NCBI GenBank assembly: GCA_013697825.1
Contig: JACCWD010000076.1
Span: 1-32,194 of the forward strand
DNA length: 32,194 bases
DNA from: Rubrobacter sp.
GTDB lineage: Bacteria > Actinomycetota > Rubrobacteria > Rubrobacterales > Rubrobacteraceae
Direction: 5' to 3'
Shown piece after piece: positions 1-6,969 of the stretch. The notes under the pieces were generated by a model, which saw only the letters and a program-made list of their open reading frames with translations, ran no database searches and was not told the DNA's origin. Within the stretch, counting starts at the first letter, position 1. Each line of letters starts with the position of its first letter. The position numbers were made by a program, and so were the translations under genes.

Positions 1-60
1 GCGGGCTGCATACTCTTCGAGAGGGCCGGGGGCGGGTTCGGCGGGCAAGCGTTTGGTCAT
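1..60 (-). CDS. Probable IS701-like transposase, N-terminal fragment cut by the window edge
   Basis: An open minus-strand frame starts with ATG at 60 and runs off the window after 20 codons. It reads MTKRLPAEPAPGPLEEYA and onward. On the minus strand the ATG follows a GAGGAGGAG Shine-Dalgarno at ordinary spacing, so this is a genuine gene start. From memory, the PAEPAPGPLEEYA opening resembles IS701-type DDE transposases of Rubrobacter and relatives. That is recognition of a short motif, not an alignment, and no catalytic residue is visible. If correct, one end of the insertion sequence should lie between 61 and about 220, but I could not identify a terminal inverted repeat there. Confidence 0.45.
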   Translation of the reverse strand, partial: MTKRLPAEPAPGPLEEYAAR

Positions 61-223
61 AGCGGCATCTCCTCCTCGCCGCCATTGGAACATGGAGACG
101 ATCCCTCGTCAACAAACTACCGCTAGAAGGACATCCAACAAAAAGGTGAGGTGGTCTCAAGCTCCGGGCAGGGTATTTTCATGGAAAAGCTGGTTTAAGC
201 AAGGGACATTCAGGAGGTATTTA

Positions 224-496
224 GTGAAGAAATTGATGATGATGGCGGCGATGCTCGCTATGATGATGGTGGCGGCGGCTCCGGCGATGGCGCAGTCCTC
301 GGCGACGGGCGGGAACGCCCAGTTCCAGAACCAGAACAGTTCGCAGACTATCAACCAGACCGCCAACGTGACTCAGACTAACAGCGGCGGCGGAACGGGC
401 GCGGCGGTCGCGCAGTCCACCAACGTCTCGCAGAGCGCGTCGAACTTTAGCTTCCAGGCGGGCGGCAGCATTTTCTTCTTCCCGTTCTTCTTCTAA
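224..496 (+). CDS. Small secreted Q/N/S/T-rich peptide, tail FFFPFFF (copy 1)
   Basis: A 90-residue protein of unknown function. GTG 224 is chosen because an AGGAGGT Shine-Dalgarno lies at 213-219; the frame is open further upstream without a better site. Residues 1-23 form a signal peptide unusually rich in Met (9 of 23), with an AMA cleavage site before QSS. The mature chain of about 67 residues is rich in Q, N, S and T with short near-repeats (SQTINQTANVTQTN, then SGGGTGAAVAQ, then VSQSASN) and has no Cys. It ends in SIFFFPFFF, seven aromatic or proline residues at the very C-terminus. The composition recalls curlin-like or chaplin-like surface amyloids, but no family was recognised. A paralogue of identical length follows, and an intrinsic terminator sits 24 bp after the stop. 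Confidence 0.75.
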   Translation: MKKLMMMAAMLAMMMVAAAPAMAQSSATGGNAQFQNQNSSQTINQTANVTQTNSGGGTGAAVAQSTNVSQSASNFSFQAGGSIFFFPFFF

Positions 497-519
497 GAAT
501 TAGCCTGTAGGCATAGTCG

Positions 520-556
520 CCCGGTTCTCCCGAAACGGAGGGCTGGGTTTCTTTTT
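520..556 (+). terminator. Intrinsic terminator after peptide copy 1
   Basis: Left arm CCCGGTTCTCC (520-530), loop CGAAAC and right arm GGAGGGCTGGG (537-547) form an 11-pair stem with three G-U pairs. It is followed by TTTCTTTTT (548-556). The position, 24 bp after the copy 1 stop, fits a rho-independent terminator, so copies 1 and 2 are probably separate transcripts or only partly read through. Confidence 0.7.
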
Positions 557-749
557 GCCCCGTGATGGGGTCGGTACGTAAATCGGATGAGGCAAAAATG
601 CGTAAATTGTGGGATTTAAGATAACCACTCTTGTGCGAACATTGTTTGACGGCCCATCCGACCCTGTGGAGAGGAGGTGGCATAGGAGATCACCCCCAAG
701 AGCGGAGGGGGGAAACGGTCGTAAAGAACACGAGGAAGAGGAGAACGAA

Positions 750-1022
750 GTGAGGAAGTTGATGTTGGTGGCGGCGATGCTCGCCATGATGATGGTGGCG
801 GCCTCGCCGGCGATGGCGCACTCGGTGGCGGTGGGCGGCGATGTGCAGGCCCAGTTCCAGAATAGCCCGCAGACGATCACCCAGACCGCGACCGCGACCC
901 AGACGAACAGCGGCGGAGGCACCGGAGCGGCGGTGGCGCAGAATCTTTCTATCTCCCAGAGCGCGTCCAACGTTAGCCTCCAGGCCGGAGACGACATCTT
1001 TATCTGGTGGTTCTGGTGGTAG
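750..1022 (+). CDS. Small secreted Q/N/S/T-rich peptide, tail FIWWFWW (copy 2)
   Basis: A 90-residue paralogue of the protein at 224-496. GTG 750 is chosen because it follows a GAGGAAGAGGAG purine tract and reproduces the length and signal peptide of copy 1 (MRKLMLVAAMLAMMMVAA, AMA cleavage site). The core QTxTQTNSGGGTGAAVAQ, then SQSASN and QAG, is almost identical to copy 1, while the segment just after the signal peptide and the last eight residues differ. The tail is IFIWWFWW, with four Trp in the last six residues. Membrane insertion, amyloid self-assembly or surface adhesion are all possible; none is shown. About 250 bp of non-coding leader separates it from copy 1. Confidence 0.75.
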   Translation: MRKLMLVAAMLAMMMVAASPAMAHSVAVGGDVQAQFQNSPQTITQTATATQTNSGGGTGAAVAQNLSISQSASNVSLQAGDDIFIWWFWW

Positions 1023-1075
1023 GCGAACTCGAACAGCGAAACCCTCGCTATCGAAGATTCAGGCCGACTCGCTCC

Positions 1076-1311
1076 ATGCGGGCCGGCCTTCTTCTTGCCG
1101 CGAAAATACTCGCAGACGACACTCCAATAAGAGCGCCGTCAACAGCCGAAGCCGCCCCCGAACTGCGAGCTTAATCACCGGAACCTCCGACTTCGACAAT
1201 ACCGGAAACACTGGCGGCGGGACTGCCATAGCCTCCAATGGCTCGAGCCTCGCGTTCGCGCAGGATGGCGGCAGCTTCAACAACGACGGCATCACCGTCG
1301 CCGTCAGGTAA
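1076..1311 (+). pseudogene. Possible decayed third copy of the secreted peptide
   Basis: Two overlapping frames together resemble the neighbouring peptides. From ATG 1076 one frame reads MRAGLLLAAKILADD and stops at TAA near 1172-1174. From about 1171 another frame reads TSDFDNTGNTGGGTAIASNG, followed by AFAQDGGSFNN, and stops at 1311. The NTGGGTAIA stretch matches NSGGGTGAAVA of copies 1 and 2 in character, and the first frame begins like their signal peptide. No aromatic tail and no convincing Shine-Dalgarno are present. A single frameshift would join the halves. Alternatively it is a short unrelated remnant. The strong terminator at 1352-1380 implies that this stretch is transcribed. Confidence 0.3.
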
Positions 1312-1351
1312 GCGAAGTTTTCGCAGCCGATCCGGATCGGGGAATCGAGGC

Positions 1352-1380
1352 CCGGCCCCTTCGGGGGTCGGATCTTTTTT
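1352..1380 (+). terminator. Strong intrinsic terminator with UUCG tetraloop
   Basis: CCGGCCCC (1352-1359), TTCG loop, GGGGTCGG (1364-1371), then ATC and a run of T to 1381. This is an 8-pair stem, one of them G-U, capped by a stable UUCG tetraloop. It ends the plus-strand peptide region and abuts the stop codon of the convergent pyridoxal kinase gene. Confidence 0.85.
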
Positions 1381-2231
1381 TATCGCACCTTTTTCGCCTC
1401 GAATTTCTCCGGTGGATCCACGATGCTTTCCTGCGCCGAGACGAGCCGTATCTCCCTCGACCCCGCCCGGTGCGTCTCGTCGAGCACGGCATATATCGCC
1501 GACGCCGTCATCGAGAGCGATTCGGCGAGGTCGCCGCTTCTCAGCAAATGCGCGAGGAAGAGAGCCGCCGTCGCATCGCCCGCCCCGTTGACTTCGAGCG
1601 GCAGCGAAGGCGTCTCCACGAGCCACGCCCCCTCCCCCGAAACTGCGAGCATCTCGATGGCATCGTCGGAGCCGTCTTCCCTCCGCAAACTCGTCGTGAG
1701 AACCGTCCCCGGCCCGAGCCGCCTCGCCTTCTCCGACGCTTCGAGAGCATCGTCGAGCGTCGAGATCTCCACCTCGGTCAGAAATTCAAGCTCGAACTGG
1801 TTCGGCGTGATGACATCCGCCGCCGGAACCGCCACCCCTTTCATGAACTCCGGTATCCCCGGCCTCACGAAGAACCCCCGCCCGACATCGCCCATCACCG
1901 GATCGCAGCAATACAAAGCTCCGGAATTCAATTCCTTCACCCGCCCGGCCGCTCCGACGATGACCTCCCCGAGCGTCGCGTCCCCCATGTACCCCGAAAG
2001 CACCGCGTCGCACGTCGGAAGCACGCCCCGATCCTCGATGCCGCGTATCACCCCCGAAATATCCTCCGCCGGAAGCACCGGCCCCCGCCACTCCCCATAC
2101 CCCGTGTGGTTCGAGAAATGAACCGTGTTCACCGGCCAAACCTCGAACCCCATACGCTGCAAAGGAAAAACAGCCGCGCTATTCCCCACATGACCATAAG
2201 CCACCGACGACTGTATCGAAAGTATGTTCAT
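1380..2231 (-). CDS. pdxY: Pyridoxal kinase (PdxY type)
   Basis: A 283-residue ribokinase-fold enzyme, close to the usual PdxY length of about 287. It phosphorylates pyridoxal with ATP in cytoplasmic B6 salvage. ATG 2231 is chosen because AAGGAG precedes it; a longer frame exists upstream but lacks a site. The N-terminus [19 protein letters not shown] is the typical PdxY/PdxK opening with its substrate-binding Ser and His. [11 protein letters not shown] and [10 protein letters not shown] lie in mid-protein, and NGAGDATAA near the C-terminus is the family's GxGD anion-hole motif with its catalytic Asp. It stands alone, convergent with the peptide genes and divergent from tetR, with a heptamer-repeat hairpin directly upstream. 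Confidence 0.9.
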   Translation of the reverse strand: MNILSIQSSVAYGHVGNSAAVFPLQRMGFEVWPVNTVHFSNHTGYGEWRGPVLPAEDISGVIRGIEDRGVLPTCDAVLSGYMGDATLGEVIVGAAGRVKELNSGALYCCDPVMGDVGRGFFVRPGIPEFMKGVAVPAADVITPNQFELEFLTEVEISTLDDALEASEKARRLGPGTVLTTSLRREDGSDDAIEMLAVSGEGAWLVETPSLPLEVNGAGDATAALFLAHLLRSGDLAESLSMTASAIYAVLDETHRAGSREIRLVSAQESIVDPPEKFEAKKVR

Positions 2232-2266
2232 GGATCGCTCCTTTTTGTCGAGGATGGTAGCAATTC

Positions 2267-2335
2267 GGTTCCCAGTTTTTAGTTCCAGGTTCTCAGCCAA
2301 AAACTAAAAACTGAGAACTAAAAACCGAGAACTCC
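2267..2335. repeat. Opposed heptamer array, site 1
   Basis: An AT-rich block in high-GC DNA built from degenerate 7-bp units. From about 2297 the plus strand reads CCAAAAA, CTAAAAA, CTGAGAA, CTAAAAA, CCGAGAA, CTCC. The left half (2267-2296) carries the same kind of units on the other strand (CTGAGAA, CCTGGAA, CTAAAAA, CTGGGAA). The halves pair into an imperfect hairpin, including GTTCTCAG (2289-2296) with CTGAGAAC (2311-2318). It sits between the divergent pdxY and tetR promoters. Related arrays occur at 18492, 23606 and 26337. Confidence 0.7.
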
Positions 2336-2349
2336 GAGCAAAGCGACCC

Positions 2350-2377
2350 TTGACTTTTCCCTCTCCTCCGTTAATAT
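2350..2377 (+). promoter_or_regulatory. tetR-smr promoter
   Basis: TTGACT (2350-2355) and TAATAT (2372-2377) are separated by 16 bp, predicting a start near 2384. The -10 lies inside the left arm of the operator palindrome, as expected for an autorepressed TetR gene. Inferred from consensus only. Confidence 0.55.
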
Positions 2378-2404
2378 ACAAACGGTATGTATATTAACGG
2401 AGGA
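2364..2404. promoter_or_regulatory. Long palindromic TetR operator overlapping -10 and Shine-Dalgarno
   Basis: Perfect inverted repeat with 17-bp arms: TCCTCCGTTAATATACA (2364-2380) and TGTATATTAACGGAGGA (2388-2404), with spacer AACGGTA. The central TACAAAC and TATGTA half-sites look like a TetR-family operator. The outer arms go beyond what a TetR dimer needs and include GGAGGA, the ribosome binding site of the tetR gene at 2408. Confidence 0.75.
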
Positions 2405-2407
2405 AAG

Positions 2408-3016
2408 ATGGTTGAGCGGCGGACTCAGGAAGAGAGGCGGGAGGCGACTCGGCGGGCTTTGCTCGCCTCCGGGCGCGGGTTGTTTGCGGAGCTTGGCTAT
2501 CACGGGGCTTCGCAGGCGGAGATCGTGGCTCGGGCGGGGATGACTCGCGGGGCTTTGTATCACAATTTCGAGGGGGGGAAGCGGGGGCTTTTCCGGGAGG
2601 TCGCCGAGGAGATCGAGGTCGAGATAGACGAAGCCGTCATCGCCGCGTTTCGGGAAGAGTATGAGCGGGGCGGGGATATGGTCGAGGCGTGGATGGCCGG
2701 GAACCTCGCGTATCTTCGGATGTGTGCGAGGGCGGACGTGCGGAGGATCCTCTTCGGCGACGCTTCGGCGGCGCTCGGGTGGGAGGAGTGGCGTGAGATC
2801 GACATCGCCCACGGCCTCCCGCAAATCCGGGAGGGACTCGAAGCTCTCATCGAGATAGGGATTCTGGAGAAACAACCCGTCGAGCCACTCGCCCACATAT
2901 GGTACGGAGCGGGCGCCGAGGCCGGTATGTACGTCGCTTCGGCGGAGGACTCAGAGGCCGCCATAAACGAAATGCAGTCCGCCCTCCGGCGAGTCTTCGA
3001 TGGGATGACTCGATGA
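2408..3016 (+). CDS. TetR-family transcriptional regulator
   Basis: A 202-residue repressor. ATG 2408 is preferred over an in-frame ATG at 2387 because CGGAGGAAAG lies just before it and because the upstream ATG falls inside the operator. The TetR_N helix-turn-helix spans roughly residues 10-60, with the recognition segment AEIVARAGMTRGALYHNF, typical of the family. The C-terminal helical ligand domain (about 70-200) is not assignable to a ligand. It is followed 82 bp later by an SMR exporter and then an MFS exporter, so it probably represses drug or cation efflux and, through the palindrome at 2364-2404, itself. Confidence 0.9.
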   Translation: MVERRTQEERREATRRALLASGRGLFAELGYHGASQAEIVARAGMTRGALYHNFEGGKRGLFREVAEEIEVEIDEAVIAAFREEYERGGDMVEAWMAGNLAYLRMCARADVRRILFGDASAALGWEEWREIDIAHGLPQIREGLEALIEIGILEKQPVEPLAHIWYGAGAEAGMYVASAEDSEAAINEMQSALRRVFDGMTR

Positions 3017-3098
3017 CGCCCATATGCGGCCCGCCGGGATACGGACGGAAATTACCGTCGAAAGAAACGCACCGACTCATCGAAAATGGAGGAAAGAA

Positions 3099-3419
3099 AT
3101 GACGTGGATAATACTCATAGTGGCCGGCCTCTTCGAGATCGGGATGGTGATGGGCCTCAATTTCTCGGAAGGCTTCACGAGGCTTTGGCCGAGCCTTCTC
3201 ATGCTCGTCTCCGGCGGCATAAGTTTTTATCTCCTTTCCGTCGCCATGCAAAATTTGCCCGTCGGGACCGCGTACGCGGTATGGACTTCCATCGGGGCGG
3301 TCGGGGCGGTTTCGCTCGGGATACTTTTTCTCGATGAACCTGCGAACGTGCTTCGGATCGTCGGTATTCTCACCGTCCTCGGGGGTGTCGTTATGCTCCG
3401 CGTCGCCGAGGGCGGATAG
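3099..3419 (+). CDS. SMR-family exporter, Gdx/SugE-like
   Basis: A 106-residue small multidrug resistance protein with four membrane helices, which acts as an antiparallel dimer exchanging substrate for protons. ATG 3099 follows GGAGGAAAG. MTWIILIVAGLFEIG, GFTRLWPS and LPVGTAYAVWTSIGAVG match the SugE/Gdx (guanidinium exporter) branch more closely than EmrE. The essential Glu13 and binding-site residues Ser42, Tyr59 and Trp62 are present. Position 16, Trp in E. coli SugE, is Met here, and Lys21 is Asn. No guanidine riboswitch is visible; control appears to be by the TetR gene just upstream. The substrate could therefore be guanidinium-like cations or quaternary ammonium compounds. Confidence 0.88.
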   Translation: MTWIILIVAGLFEIGMVMGLNFSEGFTRLWPSLLMLVSGGISFYLLSVAMQNLPVGTAYAVWTSIGAVGAVSLGILFLDEPANVLRIVGILTVLGGVVMLRVAEGG

Positions 3420-3487
3420 CCGGGGCAGATAAAGAGGGTTCGTAATTTCGGCGGTCGTTCGCTTCGGCGGCCGCCATCGTTTGCGGA

Positions 3488-4759
3488 GTGTGGAGTATGT
3501 TCGCAAAATTCGGGAAGTCGAAGATGCTCTCCCCGCTTCGGGGGCGGGCGTTTCGGAGGGTGTTCGCCGGGAGCGGGCTTGCGATGCTCGCGGATCAAAT
3601 GTTCTTCATCGCGCTCACGCTCCTCGTCCTCGATGTCGCGGGGCCGGGTTTGCAGCTCGGCTCGGTTCTCGCGGTCGCCGCCGTTCCCGGCGCGGCTCTC
3701 ATGCTCTTCGGCGGATGGGTGAGCGACCGCGTCTCGCCCGTTCTCGTCCTCGTTTTCTCGAACGCGGGGAGGGCGATACTCACGGGAATACTCGCCGCGA
3801 TCGTGGTTTCGGACTCGGTGGCGTTGTGGCATCTTTACGCGCTCGCCGGATTCCTCGGTGTCCTCGACGCTTTCCATTATCCGGCTTCGCTCTCGGTCGT
3901 CCCGAAGGTCGTGAAAAAAGAGTCGCTCGCTCCGGCGAATGCGCTCGTTCAAGGAGCGGAGCAATTCGGAGGACTCGTCGGACCCGCCCTCGCCGCCGCC
4001 GCCGTCGCCTTCGTCGGACTCGGCGCGACGTTCGGGGCGTTCGCGCTCATGTTTTTGGCGACCTCGCTCGTAGTGGCGAGCGCGGTCCGAGTGCCGCCGG
4101 AGTTTTCGGGGGGGGATGGGACGGAAGGACCGCTCGCGGTTTCCGGCTCGAAAGAGGGCGCCCGGTCATCCGGCGGGATCGTGGAGGGACTCAAATATGT
4201 GTGGCGCGATCCGGTGATACGGATGATCATGGTTCTCTTCACGGCGATGAGCTTCGCGGCCATCGGCCCGATTCTCGTCGGTGGAGCCGCCCTCGCGTCG
4301 GAGCGTCTCGGTGGCGCGGCTTCGCTCGGCATCCTTTTGTCCGCTTTCGGCGGAGGCTCTCTCGCCGGACTCGCGGTTTCCTCGTTCGGGATGCCGTCAT
4401 CGGGTCGGCGCGGGCTCGTGATGCTCGCCGTGATGGGGGTGTTCGGGGTTTTCCTCGGTTCGATCGGGTTCGCATCGGGAATCGTTTCGGCCTCGATCCT
4501 CGCCGCCGGAGCCGGAGCCGCGCTCGGATATCTCGGGGTCGTCATGGTCACGTGGCTTCAAGAAAGGGCGGACGACGCATTCACCGGGCGCGTGATGAGC
4601 CTCGTCATGCTCGCCGCCGTCGCCCTCGACCCGGCCTCGTACGCCTTCGCCGGATTCCTCACCGCGCTCGGGATGGAAGTCCTTTTCGCCTCCGCCGGAG
4701 CGGTCGTCATCCTCGCCGTCATTGCCGGGGCGTCGAGCCGTGAGCTTCGGAAATTTTGA
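3488..4759 (+). CDS. MFS transporter
   Basis: A protein of about 423 residues with around 12 predicted membrane helices, in the MFS_3 / EntS-like style of drug or siderophore exporters. The loop between helices 2 and 3 has motif A in the form GGWVSDRVSP. The start is uncertain: GTG 3488 and ATG 3497 are in frame, and neither has a well-spaced Shine-Dalgarno. A short cytoplasmic tail with GRAFRRVFAGSGLAML precedes helix 1. It lies 68 bp after the SMR gene on the same strand and 34 bp before a membrane protein gene, so it probably belongs to the TetR-controlled efflux unit. The substrate cannot be read from the sequence. Confidence 0.88.
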   Translation: MWSMFAKFGKSKMLSPLRGRAFRRVFAGSGLAMLADQMFFIALTLLVLDVAGPGLQLGSVLAVAAVPGAALMLFGGWVSDRVSPVLVLVFSNAGRAILTGILAAIVVSDSVALWHLYALAGFLGVLDAFHYPASLSVVPKVVKKESLAPANALVQGAEQFGGLVGPALAAAAVAFVGLGATFGAFALMFLATSLVVASAVRVPPEFSGGDGTEGPLAVSGSKEGARSSGGIVEGLKYVWRDPVIRMIMVLFTAMSFAAIGPILVGGAALASERLGGAASLGILLSAFGGGSLAGLAVSSFGMPSSGRRGLVMLAVMGVFGVFLGSIGFASGIVSASILAAGAGAALGYLGVVMVTWLQERADDAFTGRVMSLVMLAAVALDPASYAFAGFLTALGMEVLFASAGAVVILAVIAGASSRELRKF

Positions 4760-4793
4760 CGGATGTGTATACGAAAAGATCGAAAGGAGAAAC

Positions 4794-5336
4794 ATGATCC
4801 TCGCCATAATCATCGCCTGCGAAATAGGGTTTTGGGTCTTTCTAGGAGCGGGCCTCGTTAGCCGCTATTTGCTGGATTTGCGGAAGATCGGGGCGGCGCT
4901 TCTCATATGCGTTCCTTTAGTGGATCTCGTCCTACTCGCCGCGACGGCCGTAGATCTGCAAAGCGGAGCCGAGGCGAACTTCGCGCATGGCCTCGCCGCC
5001 GTGTACCTCGGTTTCACCGTGGTGTTCGGGCATAGTGTGATCCGGTGGGCCGACGTGCGTTTCGCCCACCGCTTCGCCGGAGGCCCGCCACCCGAACCGA
5101 AACCAAAGTATGGACGCGGGAAGGTTCTCTATGAGTGGAAGGAATTTGGGAAGGCACTCCTCATGTGGGCCATAAGCTGCGGGCTTCTCGCGGGGGCCAT
5201 AGTGTTCGTGAACGACCCGGCGAATACCGAGGTGTTTGTTTCGTGGATACAACGCCTAACTCTCGTCCTCGGGGTGTGGTTCGTATTCTGGCCGCTCGGA
5301 TACACCGTCTTCCCGCCGAAACCGAAAGCGAACTGA
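4794..5336 (+). CDS. Conserved multi-pass membrane protein, function unknown
   Basis: A 180-residue protein starting at ATG 4794 behind GAAAGGAG. About five hydrophobic helices are visible: residues 1-24, 35-56, 65-90, 120-140 and 152-172. A conserved-looking stretch FGHSVIRWADVRFAHRF lies after helix 3, and a Pro-rich cytoplasmic loop (GGPPPEPKPKYGRGK) precedes helix 4. I recognise the general layout as a family of unannotated actinobacterial membrane proteins, with no known activity. It follows the MFS gene by 34 bp and precedes the next gene by 16 bp, which suggests co-transcription. Confidence 0.8.
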   Translation: MILAIIIACEIGFWVFLGAGLVSRYLLDLRKIGAALLICVPLVDLVLLAATAVDLQSGAEANFAHGLAAVYLGFTVVFGHSVIRWADVRFAHRFAGGPPPEPKPKYGRGKVLYEWKEFGKALLMWAISCGLLAGAIVFVNDPANTEVFVSWIQRLTLVLGVWFVFWPLGYTVFPPKPKAN

Positions 5337-5352
5337 GGAAAGGGAGTTTCGC

Positions 5353-5886
5353 ATGAGCGAGCAACTCACCATCGAACGCCACGGCCACCGCATCAAAGTC
5401 GAGTTCGACGATTCGCTCGTCGTCGTCTACCGTGTCCGGCTCTTTATAAACGGCAAACTCGCCGACGAGCGAAGCACGATGTCCGATGCCCGGCTTCGCG
5501 GCGAGTTGCGCGTCGGTGGAAAGACGACCCCGGTCAAAGCGGAGATCACATTCGGTTTCCTCGGCGACATCGAAAAGTGCGTCCTCATCGAAGACGGAGT
5601 CGAACAACGAATGCGCCCGGACAAAGGAAAGCCCCGCGAATATCGCCCGGAACCCGCTCCACCCGAACCCGCTCCGCCGACCGACAAAGAGGGCGAACTC
5701 CTCGCGGCGATGGATGAGAACGGTGGCCGCGTATCCGCCATGAAGGCCGCGATGGAGACTTCCATTTCTGTCAAGGAGGCCGAAGGAATGCTCTCCGAAC
5801 TCGCGTCGGACGAGCATCTTTTCGTCGAGCTGAGCGGCGGAGCGATGATATACGCGCTCCCCGGAAACGAGCCGGAAGGGGAGTGA
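5353..5886 (+). CDS. Hypothetical cytoplasmic protein with possible winged-helix C-terminus
   Basis: A 177-residue protein from ATG 5353 behind AAAGGGAG. The N-terminal part (1-90) alternates hydrophobic and charged residues in a beta-rich pattern (HRIKVEFDDSLVVVYRVRLFI). A Pro/Glu hinge follows (PEPAPPEPAPP, about residues 97-112). The C-terminal 60 residues (LLAAMDENGGRVSAMKAA, then EAEGMLSELASDEHLFVE) look like a small winged-helix module. There is no signal peptide or membrane segment. I do not recognise a family. It is the last gene of the plus-strand run that starts with tetR. Confidence 0.7.
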   Translation: MSEQLTIERHGHRIKVEFDDSLVVVYRVRLFINGKLADERSTMSDARLRGELRVGGKTTPVKAEITFGFLGDIEKCVLIEDGVEQRMRPDKGKPREYRPEPAPPEPAPPTDKEGELLAAMDENGGRVSAMKAAMETSISVKEAEGMLSELASDEHLFVELSGGAMIYALPGNEPEGE

Positions 5887-5907
5887 AGGCTTCGCGTCGG
5901 GGTTCTC

Positions 5908-6102
5908 TCAACGGGCGGCGAAGGCGAGGCAGGCGCGGATGTCTTCGCTCGTGAGCTCCGGAAAGTCGGAGAGGATTTCGGCTTCGCTCATTCCTCCGGC
6001 GAGGTATTCGAGGATGTCCCCGACGGAGATCCTTATCCCCCGAATCGTCGGCTTGCCGCCGCGCTTTCCCGCCTCGATGGTGATGATGCCCCGATGATCC
6101 AT
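5908..6102 (-). CDS. DUF433 antitoxin-like protein (orphan)
   Basis: A 64-residue protein whose ITIEAGKRGGKPTIRGIRISV, GDILEYLAGGMSEAEIL and FPELTSEDIRACLAFA segments are the complete DUF433 (PF04255) pattern. Such proteins are usually antitoxins paired with a PIN-like DUF5615 nuclease encoded directly downstream. Here the downstream side (below 5908) is occupied by the 3' end of an opposite-strand gene, so no partner is present. It may have lost its toxin or act in trans. The ATG at 6102 has only a weak purine tract upstream. Confidence 0.8.
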   Translation of the reverse strand: MDHRGIITIEAGKRGGKPTIRGIRISVGDILEYLAGGMSEAEILSDFPELTSEDIRACLAFAAR

Positions 6103-6202
6103 GCCGGAATTTCATCGCTTTCCGACATGCGAGGCATATTCCACCCCCGCATCGGGAACACACGGGGAGTCCGAAACATCGAATGAAACGAGGGGATGAA
6201 TT

Positions 6203-6967
6203 ATGGCCGACAGACTCGATGGCACGGTCGCGCTCATCACGGGCGCGTCGAGCGGTATCGGGGAGGCGACCGCGAAGGCTTTCGCCGGATTCGGCGCGAC
6301 GGTGTCGCTCGTCGCCCGGAGGAAGGATCGCCTCGACTCGCTCGTGAAGGAGATCGAAAACTTCGGCGGGAGAGCCCTCGCCATCGAAGCGGACGTGACG
6401 GAGCAAAAACAGGCCGTCTCCGCGGTGGAGACGACCGTCTCCGAACTCGGTCGCCTCGACACGCTTTTCAACAACGCGGGCGTGATGCTCAACGGGCCCA
6501 TCGTGGACGCCCCGACGGAGGAGTGGGACCGGATGGTGGATCTCAACGTCAAGGGGCTTTTGTATGTGGCCCACGCCGCGCTCCCGCACCTCCTCTCCGC
6601 CGCCGAGAATGGCCCGCGCCGTGTCGCCGACCTCATAAACACGTCGTCGGTGGCGGGTCGTCGGGCGAGGAGCGGGTCGGGGGTTTACAACCTCACGAAG
6701 TTCGGGGTCGGGGCTTTCAGCGAGTCGCTCCGGCAGGAAGTCACCGAGCGGCACGTGCGCGTCTCGCTCGTCGAGCCGGGGGCGACGGAGTCCGAGTTGC
6801 AAACCCATTTGCGCGATGAGATCCGCGAGCAAGCCGAGAAACGCTTCGAGGGGAAGGAAATCCTCCGCGCGGAGGACATCGCCGACGCCGTCTCGTACAT
6901 CGTGACCCGTCCGAGGCACATGGCGGTAAACGAGATCCTCATCCGCCCGACCGAGCAGGAAGGATAG
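6203..6967 (+). CDS. SDR-family oxidoreductase (NADP-type)
   Basis: A 254-residue classical short-chain dehydrogenase. ATG 6203 follows GAGGGGATG. Residues 13-20 are TGASSGIG (cofactor glycine motif); Arg39 and Arg40 after the second strand favour NADP(H). NNAG is at 90-93, a catalytic Ser lies in INTSSVAG, and the YNLTK stretch supplies the Tyr-Lys pair. The late part EILRAEDIADAVSYIVTRP is typical of the YdfG-like group acting on hydroxy acids or small carbonyls. The true substrate is unknown. Its stop lies 2 bp before the LLM oxidoreductase start, so the two are coupled. Confidence 0.9.
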   Translation: MADRLDGTVALITGASSGIGEATAKAFAGFGATVSLVARRKDRLDSLVKEIENFGGRALAIEADVTEQKQAVSAVETTVSELGRLDTLFNNAGVMLNGPIVDAPTEEWDRMVDLNVKGLLYVAHAALPHLLSAAENGPRRVADLINTSSVAGRRARSGSGVYNLTKFGVGAFSESLRQEVTERHVRVSLVEPGATESELQTHLRDEIREQAEKRFEGKEILRAEDIADAVSYIVTRPRHMAVNEILIRPTEQEG

Positions 6968-6969
6968 CC

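Noticed and set aside
61-223. Terminal inverted repeat of the putative insertion sequence
   Set aside because: I looked for the IS end between the transposase start and the first peptide gene, but without the other end no inverted repeat can be identified.
3017-3098. Guanidine riboswitch before the Gdx-like exporter
   Set aside because: The 82-bp gap shows no guanidine riboswitch core that I can recognise; the TetR gene upstream explains the control better.
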